A stretch of 64,000 nt of DNA from positions 62,001-126,000 of the forward strand of contig NZ_QPJJ01000002.1 of the NCBI RefSeq assembly GCF_003337485.1, in the 5' to 3' direction. Under the pieces are notes generated by a model that searched no databases, was not told the DNA's origin, and was given only the letters and a program-made list of their open reading frames with translations. Shown here piece by piece: positions 45,048 to 54,610 of this stretch. The stretch is from Saliterribacillus persicus (GTDB taxonomy: Bacteria > Bacillota > Bacilli > Bacillales > Amphibacillaceae). The position numbers and the translations under genes were made by a program. Position 1 is the first letter of the stretch. Every line of letters begins with the position of its first letter.

Positions 45048-46496
45048 TTGAAACATAAAATTATCGTTTGGTTTAGACAGGATTTAAGGCTTTTAGACAA
45101 CCCAGCTATGTATGAAGCTTCCCAAGATGGTGTCATTATTCCTGTGTACATAAAAGAAGATCAAATTGGGAGTGCCAGCGCTTGGTGGCTCGATCTATCT
45201 CTTCGCTCCTTTAAAGAAAAATTGGACAGTTTAGGAGCAAATTTAATACTCAAAAAAGGTAATCCACATCAAGTGTTGAAAGAACTTGCATCTCGTACTG
45301 GTGCAACTGCTGTTTACTTTAATAACCGGTATGAACCTCACCACTTGGAAAATGATAAAATTTTGATTACAGAACTAAAAGAACACGGCGTTCACGTAAA
45401 TACTTTTCATACGAATTTACTTTTTGAACCTGGCTCTATTCGAAATAAGCAAGGTAACCCGTATAAGGTTTTCACTTCTTTTTGGAAAACATGCAAACAA
45501 ATTCCGGTACAAGCACCATTACCCGTACCAGCTAATATAAACTGGGATGAAAATAAGATAGAATCATGTAAATTAGAGGAGCTAGAATTAGTTTCTGCTA
45601 CAAATTGGCATCAAAAATTGGAACAATACTGGGAGCCTGGTGAGGACGCTACACTTAAAAAATGGCGTACCTTTGCTGAAGTAGACATCCACGATTATTT
45701 AACTTATCGCAATGATCCCGTACTAGATGCCACTTCGTTATTATCTCCACATCTTGCCTTCGGAGAAATAAGCCCTCGACTCATTTGGCATGAGAGTAAA
45801 GAATTAGAGGAGCTAAGTGAAATAGAAAATCTTAACGAGGAACAGCAGGAAAGTGTAGAGGGTTTCCTGAGACAGCTGGTGTGGAGGGATTTTGCATATC
45901 ACCAGTTAGTTGATTTCCCTCACATCGTTGATAAACCTTTACAACAGGCATACCTCTCCTTCCCGTGGAATAAGGTGGAAGAAGATACCCTAGAAGCCTG
46001 GAAAAAAGGACAAACAGGTTATCCATTAATCGATGCAGGCATGCGAGAATTATGGGAAACAGGCTGGATGCATAATCGCGTAAGAATGGTAGTGGGATCA
46101 TTCCTAGTAAAACACCTTTTATATCATTGGAAAGAAGGATCTGCTTGGTTTGAGGATACGTTAGTAGATGCAGATTTAGCTAATAACACCATGGGGTGGC
46201 AGTGGGTGGCAGGAACAGGATTTGATTCATCTCCATTTTTCAGAATATTTAACCCAATAAAACAGGCGGAAAGATTTGATCCGGATGGAACATATATTAA
46301 AAAATGGTTGCCGGAGCTTAGATTATTGCCCGGGAAATATTTAGTCGAACCATGGAAAGCTCCCACAGAAATATTGGAAAATGCTAATATTAAAATTGGA
46401 GTAGATTACCCTGAACCCATTGTGGAACATGACTTCGCTAGAAAACGAGCTCTTTCTGCTTATCAACAAATGAAGGAGGAAAATAAAAATGCGTAA
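45048..46496 (+). CDS. phr: Deoxyribodipyrimidine photolyase
   Basis: A 482-residue FAD enzyme that repairs cyclobutane pyrimidine dimers with blue light. The N-terminal antenna domain starts IIVWFRQDLRLLDNPAMYEA. The FAD domain shows WRDFAYHQLVDFP, TGYPLIDAGMRELWETGWMH, NRVRMVVGSFLVKHLL, and the electron-transfer tryptophans in WFEDTLVDADLANN and GWQWVAGTG. A TTG start at 45048 with a weak site (GGA) is used. It overlaps tspO by eight bases. Confidence 0.93.
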   Translation: MKHKIIVWFRQDLRLLDNPAMYEASQDGVIIPVYIKEDQIGSASAWWLDLSLRSFKEKLDSLGANLILKKGNPHQVLKELASRTGATAVYFNNRYEPHHLENDKILITELKEHGVHVNTFHTNLLFEPGSIRNKQGNPYKVFTSFWKTCKQIPVQAPLPVPANINWDENKIESCKLEELELVSATNWHQKLEQYWEPGEDATLKKWRTFAEVDIHDYLTYRNDPVLDATSLLSPHLAFGEISPRLIWHESKELEELSEIENLNEEQQESVEGFLRQLVWRDFAYHQLVDFPHIVDKPLQQAYLSFPWNKVEEDTLEAWKKGQTGYPLIDAGMRELWETGWMHNRVRMVVGSFLVKHLLYHWKEGSAWFEDTLVDADLANNTMGWQWVAGTGFDSSPFFRIFNPIKQAERFDPDGTYIKKWLPELRLLPGKYLVEPWKAPTEILENANIKIGVDYPEPIVEHDFARKRALSAYQQMKEENKNA

Positions 46497-47223
46497 TGCC
46501 GTAATAAATTTACTCGCATTACTATTGGTTATTGTAGTAAATGCCCTAGCAAACATTCTTCCTATTAACGATAAAACTACGGGAGAAATATCCAATCAGC
46601 TCGATGTTTTATTTACACCGGCTGGTTATGTTTTTAGCATTTGGGGAGTTATTTATATCTTATTATCAATATGGGTAATCATTGGATTTACATCCAACCG
46701 AAAAGATTCTGCTCTTTATAACGCGGTCAATCCTTGGTTTTGGTTAAGTTGTTTATTAAATGTAAGTTGGTTATTAAGCTGGCATTATGAGTTTACCGCT
46801 ATTTCCATTGTTATTATGCTAGGGTTGTTACTGACGTTAATCAAAATTTACGAAACGGCGAAGCGTCTACATCAAACGTTTTATGACCGGCTTCCTTTTT
46901 CTGTATATCTAGGCTGGATAAGCGTAGCAACGATAGCCAACATTAGTTATTACCTAGTCAAAATCGATTGGAATGGCATTGGAATATCTCAGGTCGCTTG
47001 GACTATTATCATGCTTTTTGTGGCTATTTTATTAGGAGTAATTTTTGTATTAAAAGAGAAGGATTTAGTTTTCCCACTTGTTATTATTTGGGCACTTATC
47101 GGAGTTGGTGTAAGAAACATGCCTGAAACTACGAGCGTTAGTTATACTGCTTACGGCCTTTCTGTTTTTCTAGCTATCGTTATCTTGATTTTTGGATTTA
47201 AAAAAGTCTTCGCTCGACCTTGA
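46489..47223 (+). CDS. TspO/MBR-family membrane protein
   Basis: A 244-residue protein with seven or so helices. FTPAGYVFSIWGVIYILL is the signature first part and WFWLSCLLNVSWLLSWH the second, as in TspO/MBR proteins, which bind tetrapyrroles and respond to light and oxidative stress. It is longer than classical TspO (about 160 residues). AAGGAGG lies inside the end of the photolyase gene, so the pair is translationally linked. Confidence 0.82.
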   Translation: MRNAVINLLALLLVIVVNALANILPINDKTTGEISNQLDVLFTPAGYVFSIWGVIYILLSIWVIIGFTSNRKDSALYNAVNPWFWLSCLLNVSWLLSWHYEFTAISIVIMLGLLLTLIKIYETAKRLHQTFYDRLPFSVYLGWISVATIANISYYLVKIDWNGIGISQVAWTIIMLFVAILLGVIFVLKEKDLVFPLVIIWALIGVGVRNMPETTSVSYTAYGLSVFLAIVILIFGFKKVFARP

Positions 47224-47286
47224 TTTTAGTAGGGAGAGCTCATTTTCTAATACATGAAGGGGCTTCACTATCAAAAAAAGATGAAA

Positions 47287-47323
47287 AAACCGCGACAATT
47301 TTTCTGGAAAAATGTCGCGGTTT
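47287..47323 (-). terminator. Terminator between tspO-like and ABC permease genes
   Basis: Arms AAACCGCGACA (47287-47297) and TGTCGCGGTTT (47313-47323), extended by pairing T and A runs; T6 on the minus strand and TTTC on the plus strand. Confidence 0.85.
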
Positions 47324-47327
47324 CTTA

Positions 47328-48431
47328 TTATCTTTTTTCCATAAGCGGAATCCCTACCCCCATCATTACAATACCCATCGCAAATAGAATAAGTGTTTCT
47401 GGAATGATGTCTGTTATTACTCCTTGGTAAATCGTTATTTCTTTTAAGGCCTCCATAGCATACTTAATTGGCATGAAGTTAGCTAGCTGTAAAACAATTG
47501 GATTGTCTACAATTTCAATTGGCCAATATGCACCACCGATCATCGCCATACTTACTGCTACGATTGGTACGACAGCATTTAATTGAGATGTTTTAGAAAC
47601 AAATGCTAATAACAATAAACCAAGTGCCACTATTGTAAATGTGTAGGCAATCATAATCATGATAAGCCCCAACCAATTGTTCCCTAAATCAAAATTCAGT
47701 AAATTATCGAACATGAAGAAGATAACAAAGATCTGAAGAAAACCAATGATAAAAGCATATGACAAGTACCCACCATACACCTGCCACTTTTTTGTTGGAG
47801 AAATAATGATTCTATTCCAGCTACCAAGTTGTTTTTCCTCTGCCACTTTACTTAAACTAAAGACCACGGTGTAAATAACAAAAAATAACGTCATACCAAA
47901 CAGAGATTGTAGCTGGTTATCAAATACGAAGAAATCCTCGTTCGTTTCTCCGACTTGCGCTTCTACCAAAATAGGCGGACTTTCAAGATTGGCTTGGATT
48001 TTGGGTGCTATATCTTGATCGGATGAATTTTGCATTACTTGAACTATCCTTACTTTTTCCCGGTAGATGGACTGTAAATGTTGTTCAACAATAGCTTGGT
48101 TCGGATTATCCGTAGCAATCAAAAAAGTATATCCGTCTGTCTTTAAGGATAAACCAAAAGCTACTTCCCCAAGGGCTATCTTCTCTTCGATTACGTTCTG
48201 TTCATTTGATTCTACAAAATTGTATCCCTCAAGTTGATTTAATTCATCTAATAAGTCCGATTTTTCATTCTCTGTCATAGATTGTGAAAATGTAGTCGGA
48301 ATGGTTGCTTCCCCGTTTGGATTGGTCCCGCCCATAAACAAGACGAATACAACGGTTAAAACAAACATGGAAAGAAGCAGAAAAGGTTCTCTTCTTAAGC
48401 GCTGCCACTGTAACAGAAAGATCGCTCTCAT
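47328..48431 (-). CDS. ABC-2 type permease (LnrN-like)
   Basis: A 367-residue export permease: one N-terminal helix (FLLLSMFVLTVVFVLFMGG), a large extracytoplasmic loop (residues 35-170), then five helices, with AVVPIVAVSMAMIGGAYWPI typical of ABC-2 permeases. Its ATG overlaps the stop of the preceding permease by four bases. Last gene of a three-gene exporter. Confidence 0.86.
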   Translation of the reverse strand: MRAIFLLQWQRLRREPFLLLSMFVLTVVFVLFMGGTNPNGEATIPTTFSQSMTENEKSDLLDELNQLEGYNFVESNEQNVIEEKIALGEVAFGLSLKTDGYTFLIATDNPNQAIVEQHLQSIYREKVRIVQVMQNSSDQDIAPKIQANLESPPILVEAQVGETNEDFFVFDNQLQSLFGMTLFFVIYTVVFSLSKVAEEKQLGSWNRIIISPTKKWQVYGGYLSYAFIIGFLQIFVIFFMFDNLLNFDLGNNWLGLIMIMIAYTFTIVALGLLLLAFVSKTSQLNAVVPIVAVSMAMIGGAYWPIEIVDNPIVLQLANFMPIKYAMEALKEITIYQGVITDIIPETLILFAMGIVMMGVGIPLMEKR

Positions 48432-49702
48432 GCGCCCACCTTCTTTCTTGGATATAAGACGAGACTTAATAGGACCATGATTAAAATAAATCCACTAAGC
48501 TTCCAAATGTTTGTAATGATGTAATCAGCACCAAGTCCCTGCATGCTTTGCATATAGGCATTCATCGCCATCCCATTCGGTGTCCAATCACCTAATTTCT
48601 GCACAGCTTCCGGAAAACCGGCCGTAGGAATAAAGCTTCCTCCAAGAAGTGCAAATATACTAACAATCGCACCAGAAAAAACACCAGCAATGGTATTCGA
48701 TTGATACTTTACCGTTAAGGTTGTTAGCAATGCACCTATACCTGCGATAGCTAACGCATAAAAAATACTAATGGTTGTCATGCCTATCATATCCTCTATA
48801 GATAAAGGCCGAAAAGAACCAAATATAATACTTGATAGACTAAATAAGACCCCCAATTGGAGTAAAACAGTAAGAAACACAGCTAAAGCTTTCCCGCTTA
48901 AATAAGCACTTGGGCGTTTACCTGAGATTAAAATTCTTGAGAAAACCTGCTGTTGGGTTTCGGTAAAAGCTTTACTAGCAATGGTAGAAGCGGTGAAAAA
49001 TGCAAACATAGCTGCCATCCCAATTGTATAATACTCCATTGAGCTTACCGGATCACGCTCTGTCACTGACAACGTCTCCCCGTTCACTTCCATCTCAACA
49101 GAGGGGCTGGATGCCACCTGTGTACCTGTTGCTTTTGTAATTGCTGCTTCTAAATTAAAACTTTCACTAAATTGCTCTATAATCGTATGAAAAATACTAG
49201 CAGAAAAATTGGCATGTGGACCTTTTACAATTTTAAGTGTACTCGATACTTCTTCACCTAGAAGCATATTTTTTAACGTATCATAGGTAAAATCATCTGG
49301 AATGATAAGCATCGCATCTATTTCTTGCTGATCAATTGCCGTTTTAGCTTCTTCCTCCCTCATTTGCGTGACACTTAATTGATCCTGTAAATCTTCTGTT
49401 AAGAGTTCGTCAAGAATGCTAGCAGGCGAAAAATTATTGCTTACTTCTAAAAGGGCGCTTCTAGCTTGTTCTGGGAGCTGACTTTCACTTAGGTCGATTT
49501 CAAGCTTCTCTTTTCCCTCTTCTTCTTCATCCTGCACCACAAGTGCAACTTCCATTTCAAAGCTTTCTGAGCTGCCACCCATTACACCCTGCAACGCAAA
49601 GCCTAAGATTGTCATTAAGACAAACGGCATTAAAAACATGACCATTAATTCTGTTCTATCACGCCACAGAACTTTTACATCTTTCACAAAAAAATTCCAC
49701 AC
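48428..49702 (-). CDS. ABC-2 type permease (LnrM-like)
   Basis: A 424-residue permease with the same layout (FVKDVKVLWRDRTELMVMFL, a large outer loop rich in Glu and Gln, then five helices). Begins with GTG behind GGGGGG. Partner of the gene downstream; the two probably form the membrane channel driven by the ATPase encoded just upstream. Confidence 0.86.
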   Translation of the reverse strand: MWNFFVKDVKVLWRDRTELMVMFLMPFVLMTILGFALQGVMGGSSESFEMEVALVVQDEEEEGKEKLEIDLSESQLPEQARSALLEVSNNFSPASILDELLTEDLQDQLSVTQMREEEAKTAIDQQEIDAMLIIPDDFTYDTLKNMLLGEEVSSTLKIVKGPHANFSASIFHTIIEQFSESFNLEAAITKATGTQVASSPSVEMEVNGETLSVTERDPVSSMEYYTIGMAAMFAFFTASTIASKAFTETQQQVFSRILISGKRPSAYLSGKALAVFLTVLLQLGVLFSLSSIIFGSFRPLSIEDMIGMTTISIFYALAIAGIGALLTTLTVKYQSNTIAGVFSGAIVSIFALLGGSFIPTAGFPEAVQKLGDWTPNGMAMNAYMQSMQGLGADYIITNIWKLSGFILIMVLLSLVLYPRKKVGA

Positions 49703-49713
49703 TTCTATCCCCC

Positions 49714-50646
49714 CTAGTCCCTCAACTTCTTACCTGTTAAATGTAAAAACACATCTTCAAGCGACGGAATTTGTATATTCACATTCGTAATAGAAGCATC
49801 ATGTTGTTCAGCAAGCTGGAAAATTCGTGTTAGTTTTCTATTGTTTTTTGGTACGATTAATTTTAAGCCATTACTTTCTTGTGTGACACGCAAAATGGAA
49901 GGCTCCATTTCTAAAGCTTCTTTAAAAGTGGAAATAGGTTTCTCTAAGACAAGCTCAATACTTTCCTCTTCAGACAAAATAGCAATTAATTCTTCTTTTG
50001 TACCATTTGCGATAACTTTTCCATTATCCATGATATAAATGCGGTCACATAGGCGTTCTACTTCTTCCATGTAATGGGAGGTATATAAAACAGTCAACCC
50101 TTGCTCTCTATTTAAATCTCGCACCATTTCTAATATGTAATTTCTAGATTGCGGATCAATTCCTACCGTGGGTTCATCCATGATGATGACTTCAGGTTCA
50201 TGCAGAAGTGCTACTGCAATATTAAGTCTGCGCTGCATTCCGCCTGAAAAAGTTTTAACTAAATCCTTTTGGCGGTCACTTAAACCTACTAATTTCAGCA
50301 CTGCCTCGGCTCGTTCCTCTAATTCCTTTCCTGTAAGCTTATAAATTTTTCCGAAAAATTTCACATTTTCATAGGCTGATAACTCTTTATATAATGCTAT
50401 TTCCTGGGGTACTACACCTAATACTGGACGCAATAAATCTGGCTGCTTTATAATACTCTTTTCATTCCAGGTAACGTCTCCTTCTGTTGGTTTGATCAAG
50501 GTTTCGATCATCGAAATCAAGGTAGATTTACCCGCGCCGTTAGGTCCCAATAAACCAATTGATTCCCCTTTTTTTAATAGAAGATTTGCATCATCCACCG
50601 CCACATGCCTTTTAAACGTCTTCTTCAAGCCGATCGTTTCTAGCAA
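49714..50646 (-). CDS. ABC transporter ATPase (LnrL/NatA-like)
   Basis: A 310-residue ATP-binding subunit: Walker A GLLGPNGAGKSTLIS, signature TFSGGMQRRLNIA, Walker B PEVIIMDEPTVGI and the switch His in YTSHYMEEVE. The C-terminal extension (from about 220) is typical of drug-export ATPases. Order ATPase-permease-permease and sizes match lnrLMN of Bacillus subtilis (linearmycin resistance), but substrate is not proven. The TTG at 50646 is chosen for AAGGAGG seven bases upstream. Confidence 0.9.
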   Translation of the reverse strand: MLETIGLKKTFKRHVAVDDANLLLKKGESIGLLGPNGAGKSTLISMIETLIKPTEGDVTWNEKSIIKQPDLLRPVLGVVPQEIALYKELSAYENVKFFGKIYKLTGKELEERAEAVLKLVGLSDRQKDLVKTFSGGMQRRLNIAVALLHEPEVIIMDEPTVGIDPQSRNYILEMVRDLNREQGLTVLYTSHYMEEVERLCDRIYIMDNGKVIANGTKEELIAILSEEESIELVLEKPISTFKEALEMEPSILRVTQESNGLKLIVPKNNRKLTRIFQLAEQHDASITNVNIQIPSLEDVFLHLTGKKLRD

Positions 50647-50831
50647 TTCAATCCCTCCTTGTTTAATAATGAGCAATGTTGTTTTCTAATAAACGCAATA
50701 TTCAAAAATATCCATTTAATTTAAATATAGCATGTTTTTCCCAGAAAAGAAGTCCTAGTCTGGTGTTTTAAATTATTTTTTTGAGGAATAACAAAAGCAT
50801 AGTCTTATTTTTGAAGAAAGGAGCTTTAAAC

Positions 50832-52133
50832 TTGGAAAATTATAATAAAAATAGTATTACACTAACAGGAGCCGTTGGACTTGGGACAGGGGTCATGATT
50901 AGTGCTGGTATATTCGCTCTTTTAGGGCAGGTAGCAGAGCTCTCAGGTAAATGGTTTCCACTCATTTTCATTATAGGTGGGATCGTTACTGGATTCAGTG
51001 CATACTCCTATGCAAAAATGAGTCAGCAATACCCATCAGCAGGTGGCATCGGTATGTTTCTTGTTAAAGCTTATGGGAAAAGTACCATTACAGCAGGTGC
51101 TGCGCTTTTAATGGCGTTATCGATGGTAATCAACCAAAGTTTGGTGGCAAGAACGTTTGGTACGTATACGCTTCAATTATTTGATATGGAAGCTACTAGC
51201 TTTCTTGTTCCACTATTAGGTGTAGGACTTCTTATTTTTGCTTTTCTTGTAAATATTTCAGGAAATAGTTTTATCCAATCGTTTACTTCGATTGCATCTT
51301 TGGTGAAAATTATCGGTCTACTTATTTTTGCAATAGGCGCTTTATGGATTGTTGGATTTACCTTTGAACCGGCTGAAGCTGGGAACAACCCACCTGAAAC
51401 GGGTCTTACAAGCTCAATTGCAGCAATTGCCTTAACTATTTTAGCCTTTAAAGGTTTTACAACGATCACAAATAGTGGTGGGGAAATAAAAGAACCAAAG
51501 AAAAATGTGGGAAGAGCAATTATTTGGTCAATTTCTATTAGCTTAATTGTTTATTTACTGTTAGCTTGGGCTGTTTCTAGCAATTTATCTTTAACAGAAA
51601 TTATTGAAGCTAGAGACTATGCATTAGCAGAAGCAGCACGTCCACTTTTAGGTGGCTTTGGTTTATGGTTTACTGTAATCATCGCGATTATTGCAACCAT
51701 TACTGGAATTATAGCGAGTGTATTCGCGGTATCCAGAATGCTTGCCATGCTATCAGATATGGAATTAATTCCACACAAGCATTTTGGTATGCCTGGAAGT
51801 ATTCAAAAGCATACCCTTGTTTATACGATTGTGATCGCTTTAATTCTAACCGTGTTATTTGATTTAAGTCGAATAGCGTCCATGGGGGCAATTCTCTATC
51901 TTGTAATGGACATGATGATCCATTGGGGAGTATTTAAACATCTAAGGGATACCGTAAAAGCAAATCCCGTTATCGTAATGACTGCCCTTATTTTTGACGG
52001 AATCGTACTTGCGGCGTTTATGTGGGTAAAACTCACAAGTGACCCAATGATCGTAATTGTTTCTGTTATTACGATTGTCCTCGTCTTTACTGGAGAATAT
52101 TTCTTCTTAAACAAGCGGCAGCAAGAAGCTTAA
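50832..52133 (+). CDS. APC-family amino acid permease
   Basis: A 433-residue permease with twelve helices. TLTGAVGLGTGVMISAGIFA is the helix 1 motif and AYSYAKMSQQYPSAGG the loop after helix 2, both typical of the amino acid-polyamine-organocation family. TAGKGFTTITNSGGEIKEPK-like text (AFKGFTTITNSGGE) marks helix 6. The TTG at 50832 is used because AAAGGAG precedes it by eight bases. Substrate unknown. Confidence 0.86.
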   Translation: MENYNKNSITLTGAVGLGTGVMISAGIFALLGQVAELSGKWFPLIFIIGGIVTGFSAYSYAKMSQQYPSAGGIGMFLVKAYGKSTITAGAALLMALSMVINQSLVARTFGTYTLQLFDMEATSFLVPLLGVGLLIFAFLVNISGNSFIQSFTSIASLVKIIGLLIFAIGALWIVGFTFEPAEAGNNPPETGLTSSIAAIALTILAFKGFTTITNSGGEIKEPKKNVGRAIIWSISISLIVYLLLAWAVSSNLSLTEIIEARDYALAEAARPLLGGFGLWFTVIIAIIATITGIIASVFAVSRMLAMLSDMELIPHKHFGMPGSIQKHTLVYTIVIALILTVLFDLSRIASMGAILYLVMDMMIHWGVFKHLRDTVKANPVIVMTALIFDGIVLAAFMWVKLTSDPMIVIVSVITIVLVFTGEYFFLNKRQQEA

Positions 52134-52171
52134 TTAATAGAACAGAACGTTTTCCTGTAGTATAGTTGTTA

Positions 52172-52185
52172 TGAAAACGCTTATT
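52172..52185 (+). promoter_or_regulatory. Possible cre site before the aldo/keto reductase
   Basis: TGAAAACGCTTATT fits the cre consensus TGWNANCGNTNWCA except for the last two bases. It lies about 30 bases before the ATG, a position suited to repression. Confidence 0.35.
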
Positions 52186-52214
52186 TTTCATCCAAAAGAA
52201 GGAGTGAATACAAA

Positions 52215-53156
52215 ATGGAATATCGTAGACTCGGCAATACAGGCTTGAAAGTAAGTGAAATTAGTCTTGGTAGCTGGCTAACATACGGTGGATATGTTGA
52301 AGAACAAAAAGCCACTGCCTCCATTGATAAAGCATATGATTTAGGAATTAATTTCTTTGATACTGCGAACGTTTATATGCGCGGGGAAGCAGAAAAAGTA
52401 GTCGGAAAAGCTTTACGCAAATACCCAAGAAGTTCTTATGTCCTTGCAACAAAAGTGTTTGGTGATATGGGTGATGGTCCAAATGATCGTGGTTTGTCTC
52501 GCAAGCATATTATGGAGCAGGCAGATGCAAGCTTGCAGCGTTTAGGTATGGATTATGTCGATATCTATTATTGCCACCGATTCCATAAAGACACACCATT
52601 AGATGAGACCTTACGTGCGTTAGATGATTTAGTTCGACAAGGGAAAGTTCACTATATCGGTGTAAGCGAATGGACAGCAGAGCAAATGACTGAAGCGGTG
52701 AATCTTGCGGATAAAAGGTTATTAGATCGTATTGTTGTCAATCAGCCAAACTATAGCATGCTTCACCGGTACATTGAGAAGGAAGTCATTCCAGTTAGTG
52801 AAAAGCATGGGATTGGACAAGTTGTATTTTCTCCATTAGCACAAGGGGTGCTGACAGGAAAATATAAAAAAGGTGAAGCACCACCTGAAGGTAGTCGTGC
52901 TGCTCAGAAGGATTTAGATCTTTCTCGTGTATTAACAGAAGGTAATCTTGATCGCGTCGAGGCTTTAAAAGGAATCGCGGCCAATGAAAACTTAACCATC
53001 GCGCAGCTTGCAATCGCTTGGATCTTACGTCAACAAAATGTAGCAAGCGCACTAGTTGGTGCGAGCAGACCAGAACAGCTAGAAGAAAACGTAGCAGCTT
53101 CTGGTGTTCAATTGTCCCAAGAAACCCTTGCTAAAATTGAAGATATTTTAAATTAA
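52215..53156 (+). CDS. Aldo/keto reductase
   Basis: A 313-residue NADPH-dependent TIM-barrel oxidoreductase of the KvBeta-like group (IolS/YghZ type). Catalytic tetrad: Asp in INFFDTANVY and its Tyr, Lys in YVLATKVF and His in YYCHRFH; the cofactor loop is near ALVGASRPEQLEEN. AAGGAG precedes the ATG. Substrate unknown; carbonyl detoxification is a common role. Confidence 0.9.
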   Translation: MEYRRLGNTGLKVSEISLGSWLTYGGYVEEQKATASIDKAYDLGINFFDTANVYMRGEAEKVVGKALRKYPRSSYVLATKVFGDMGDGPNDRGLSRKHIMEQADASLQRLGMDYVDIYYCHRFHKDTPLDETLRALDDLVRQGKVHYIGVSEWTAEQMTEAVNLADKRLLDRIVVNQPNYSMLHRYIEKEVIPVSEKHGIGQVVFSPLAQGVLTGKYKKGEAPPEGSRAAQKDLDLSRVLTEGNLDRVEALKGIAANENLTIAQLAIAWILRQQNVASALVGASRPEQLEENVAASGVQLSQETLAKIEDILN

Positions 53157-53201
53157 AAGGAATAGACATTGTCGTCTTGATTAGGCATTTTTACGAATAT
53201 G

Positions 53202-53236
53202 GAGACCAAATCACGTGTGGTTTGGTCTCTTTTTTA
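53202..53236 (+). terminator. Aldo/keto reductase terminator
   Basis: Arms GAGACCAAA (53202-53210) and TTTGGTCTC (53221-53229) followed by seven T. Confidence 0.88.
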
Positions 53237-53329
53237 TGTATATCGTTAATTATGGATTGCTGAAATTCGAATTTGGATGAAATCACCACGTAAAAATACA
53301 AAGTTTGCGCTATTTAGTATATTGATTTT

Positions 53330-53376
53330 TATAAATCGATTAGATAATTGTTATTTTATGTTAATATCGATTTATA
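53330..53376. repeat. Inverted repeat TATAAATCGAT / ATCGATTTATA
   Basis: Two perfect 11-bp arms (53330-53340 and 53366-53376) are 25 bases apart, upstream of a TGC-TATAAT promoter-like element (53436-53441) for the next small gene. Role unknown. Confidence 0.5.
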
Positions 53377-53476
53377 GTTTAGGAGTAGTTGGGTTGCTAC
53401 TACTTATGGTTATATTGCTCAGGGGTTGCCTATGCTATAATCTAAAAAAAGAAAAAACAATCTAGGGGTGATGCTT

Positions 53477-53635
53477 TTGAGTAAATTATCACTTTTGGCT
53501 GCGATTATTTTATCAACTGTAGTAGCATCAATTAATTTTTTTGAGAACAGATATATATATGGTGCTGTTATGAGTATTGTAGCTTTATTAGTATTGATTG
53601 AATTAATCAAACAATTTAAAAATGAAAGCACATAA
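53477..53635 (+). CDS. 52-residue two-helix membrane protein
   Basis: TTG start behind AGGGGTG at six bases; an ATG at 53471 overlaps that site. Two hydrophobic segments with FFENRYIYG between them and a polar tail. A terminator follows directly, so it is a complete small transcription unit. Function unknown. Confidence 0.55.
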   Translation: MSKLSLLAAIILSTVVASINFFENRYIYGAVMSIVALLVLIELIKQFKNEST

Positions 53636-53641
53636 CGAAAG

Positions 53642-53667
53642 GGAAGCTTCTAAGGCTTCCTTTTTTT
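53642..53667 (+). terminator. Terminator of the small membrane gene
   Basis: Short hairpin GGAAGC (53642-53647) / GCTTCC (53655-53660) followed by seven T. Confidence 0.75.
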
Positions 53668-53866
53668 ATTGGGAGACTCATGCAAACAAGCGCGACTCTT
53701 TCCCTTGGATCCAATTAATAATCCCTCAGCAGAGGTTACACTCTTCAAATATAAAGTTTAGTGTACTAGACTAGAATTTATATAAACGCTCTCGTTTAAT
53801 GGCGGTGCTATTCTGTGAGTTATGCTGAGATAAATAACAAATTGCAGAAAAAGGTGGAAACAGATT

Positions 53867-54379
53867 ATGAAAGTTGCATTCTTTGATAGGGACGGGACAA
53901 TTATTGAAGACTATCCAGATGAGAAATGGACTCGTATAACATCTCCTGCCTTTCTTCCAAACTCTATTCAAATATTAAAGAATATTCAACAATCAGGATA
54001 TGAAATTATCATCATTACGAACCAATATCTTATAAATGAAGGATTTATTACTTTAGGACAGTATGAGGTCATTACTGAAAAAATGATAAATGAACTAACC
54101 AAGCACAATATTCAAATATTTGATATATTCTATTGCCCACATAGCAGAACTGAAGGATGTAATTGTATAAAACCAAAAACAGGGATGATTAAAGAAGCGT
54201 TAGTAAAGTATCCATCCATAAAAATTGAGCAATCATTTATAGTAGGTGATTCTACAGTCGATGTGGAATTAGCTTTAAATATGAAGATGAAGGGCTTTGG
54301 GTTAGGAGTTGGAGATGCTTATCAAGAAAAGAATATCATTCAGCTTCATGAAATTAAAGACTTGATTAATTATATATAA
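53867..54379 (+). CDS. HAD-IIIA phosphatase (GmhB/HisB-N-like)
   Basis: A 170-residue compact HAD enzyme without a cap. Motif I is VAFFDRDGTIIED (D7 and D9), motif II IIITNQ, and the zinc loop CPHSRTEGCNC is typical of the heptose-1,7-bisphosphate phosphatase group; motif IV is FIVGDSTVDVELA. Bacilli lack heptose lipopolysaccharide, so the true substrate may be another sugar bisphosphate. A good GGTGG site precedes the ATG. Confidence 0.85.
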   Translation: MKVAFFDRDGTIIEDYPDEKWTRITSPAFLPNSIQILKNIQQSGYEIIIITNQYLINEGFITLGQYEVITEKMINELTKHNIQIFDIFYCPHSRTEGCNCIKPKTGMIKEALVKYPSIKIEQSFIVGDSTVDVELALNMKMKGFGLGVGDAYQEKNIIQLHEIKDLINYI

Positions 54380-54512
54380 TCTTTCACTGGACTAATCTGA
54401 TAAGTTTGTATAAGGAAAAATGTTAAATTCCCCGAAAATCACTTATAGATAAATAATATTCAGTAAGTATTGAACTCTCAATGCAATTGATATAGTTTTG
54501 CATAAGTTAACG

Positions 54513-54542
54513 TTTACAATTGCTTTTCACTTTAGTTATACT
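54513..54542 (+). promoter_or_regulatory. Promoter of the attenuator leader
   Basis: TTTACA (54513-54518), 18 bases, TATACT (54537-54542). The inferred start near 54549 is just before the leader uORF. Confidence 0.5.
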
Positions 54543-54572
54543 TAATCTAATCTTTCAATTGGGGTGAATGGA

Positions 54573-54602
54573 ATGTCTTACCGTATTGTTCGAAGTATCT
54601 AG
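54573..54602 (+). CDS. Nine-residue leader peptide (uORF)
   Basis: ATG at 54573 with GGGGTG six bases upstream encodes MSYRIVRSI and a TAG. A terminator hairpin follows 33 bases later and the methyltransferase begins about 140 bases downstream. This layout resembles ribosome-stalling leaders of antibiotic-resistance genes. Translation of the peptide is inferred from the good site and position. Confidence 0.5.
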   Translation: MSYRIVRSI

Positions 54603-54610
54603 GTTTTCGG

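Noticed and set aside
53277-53465. 62-codon plus-strand ORF
   Set aside because: No ribosome site, and it covers the inverted repeat and promoter of the next small gene.
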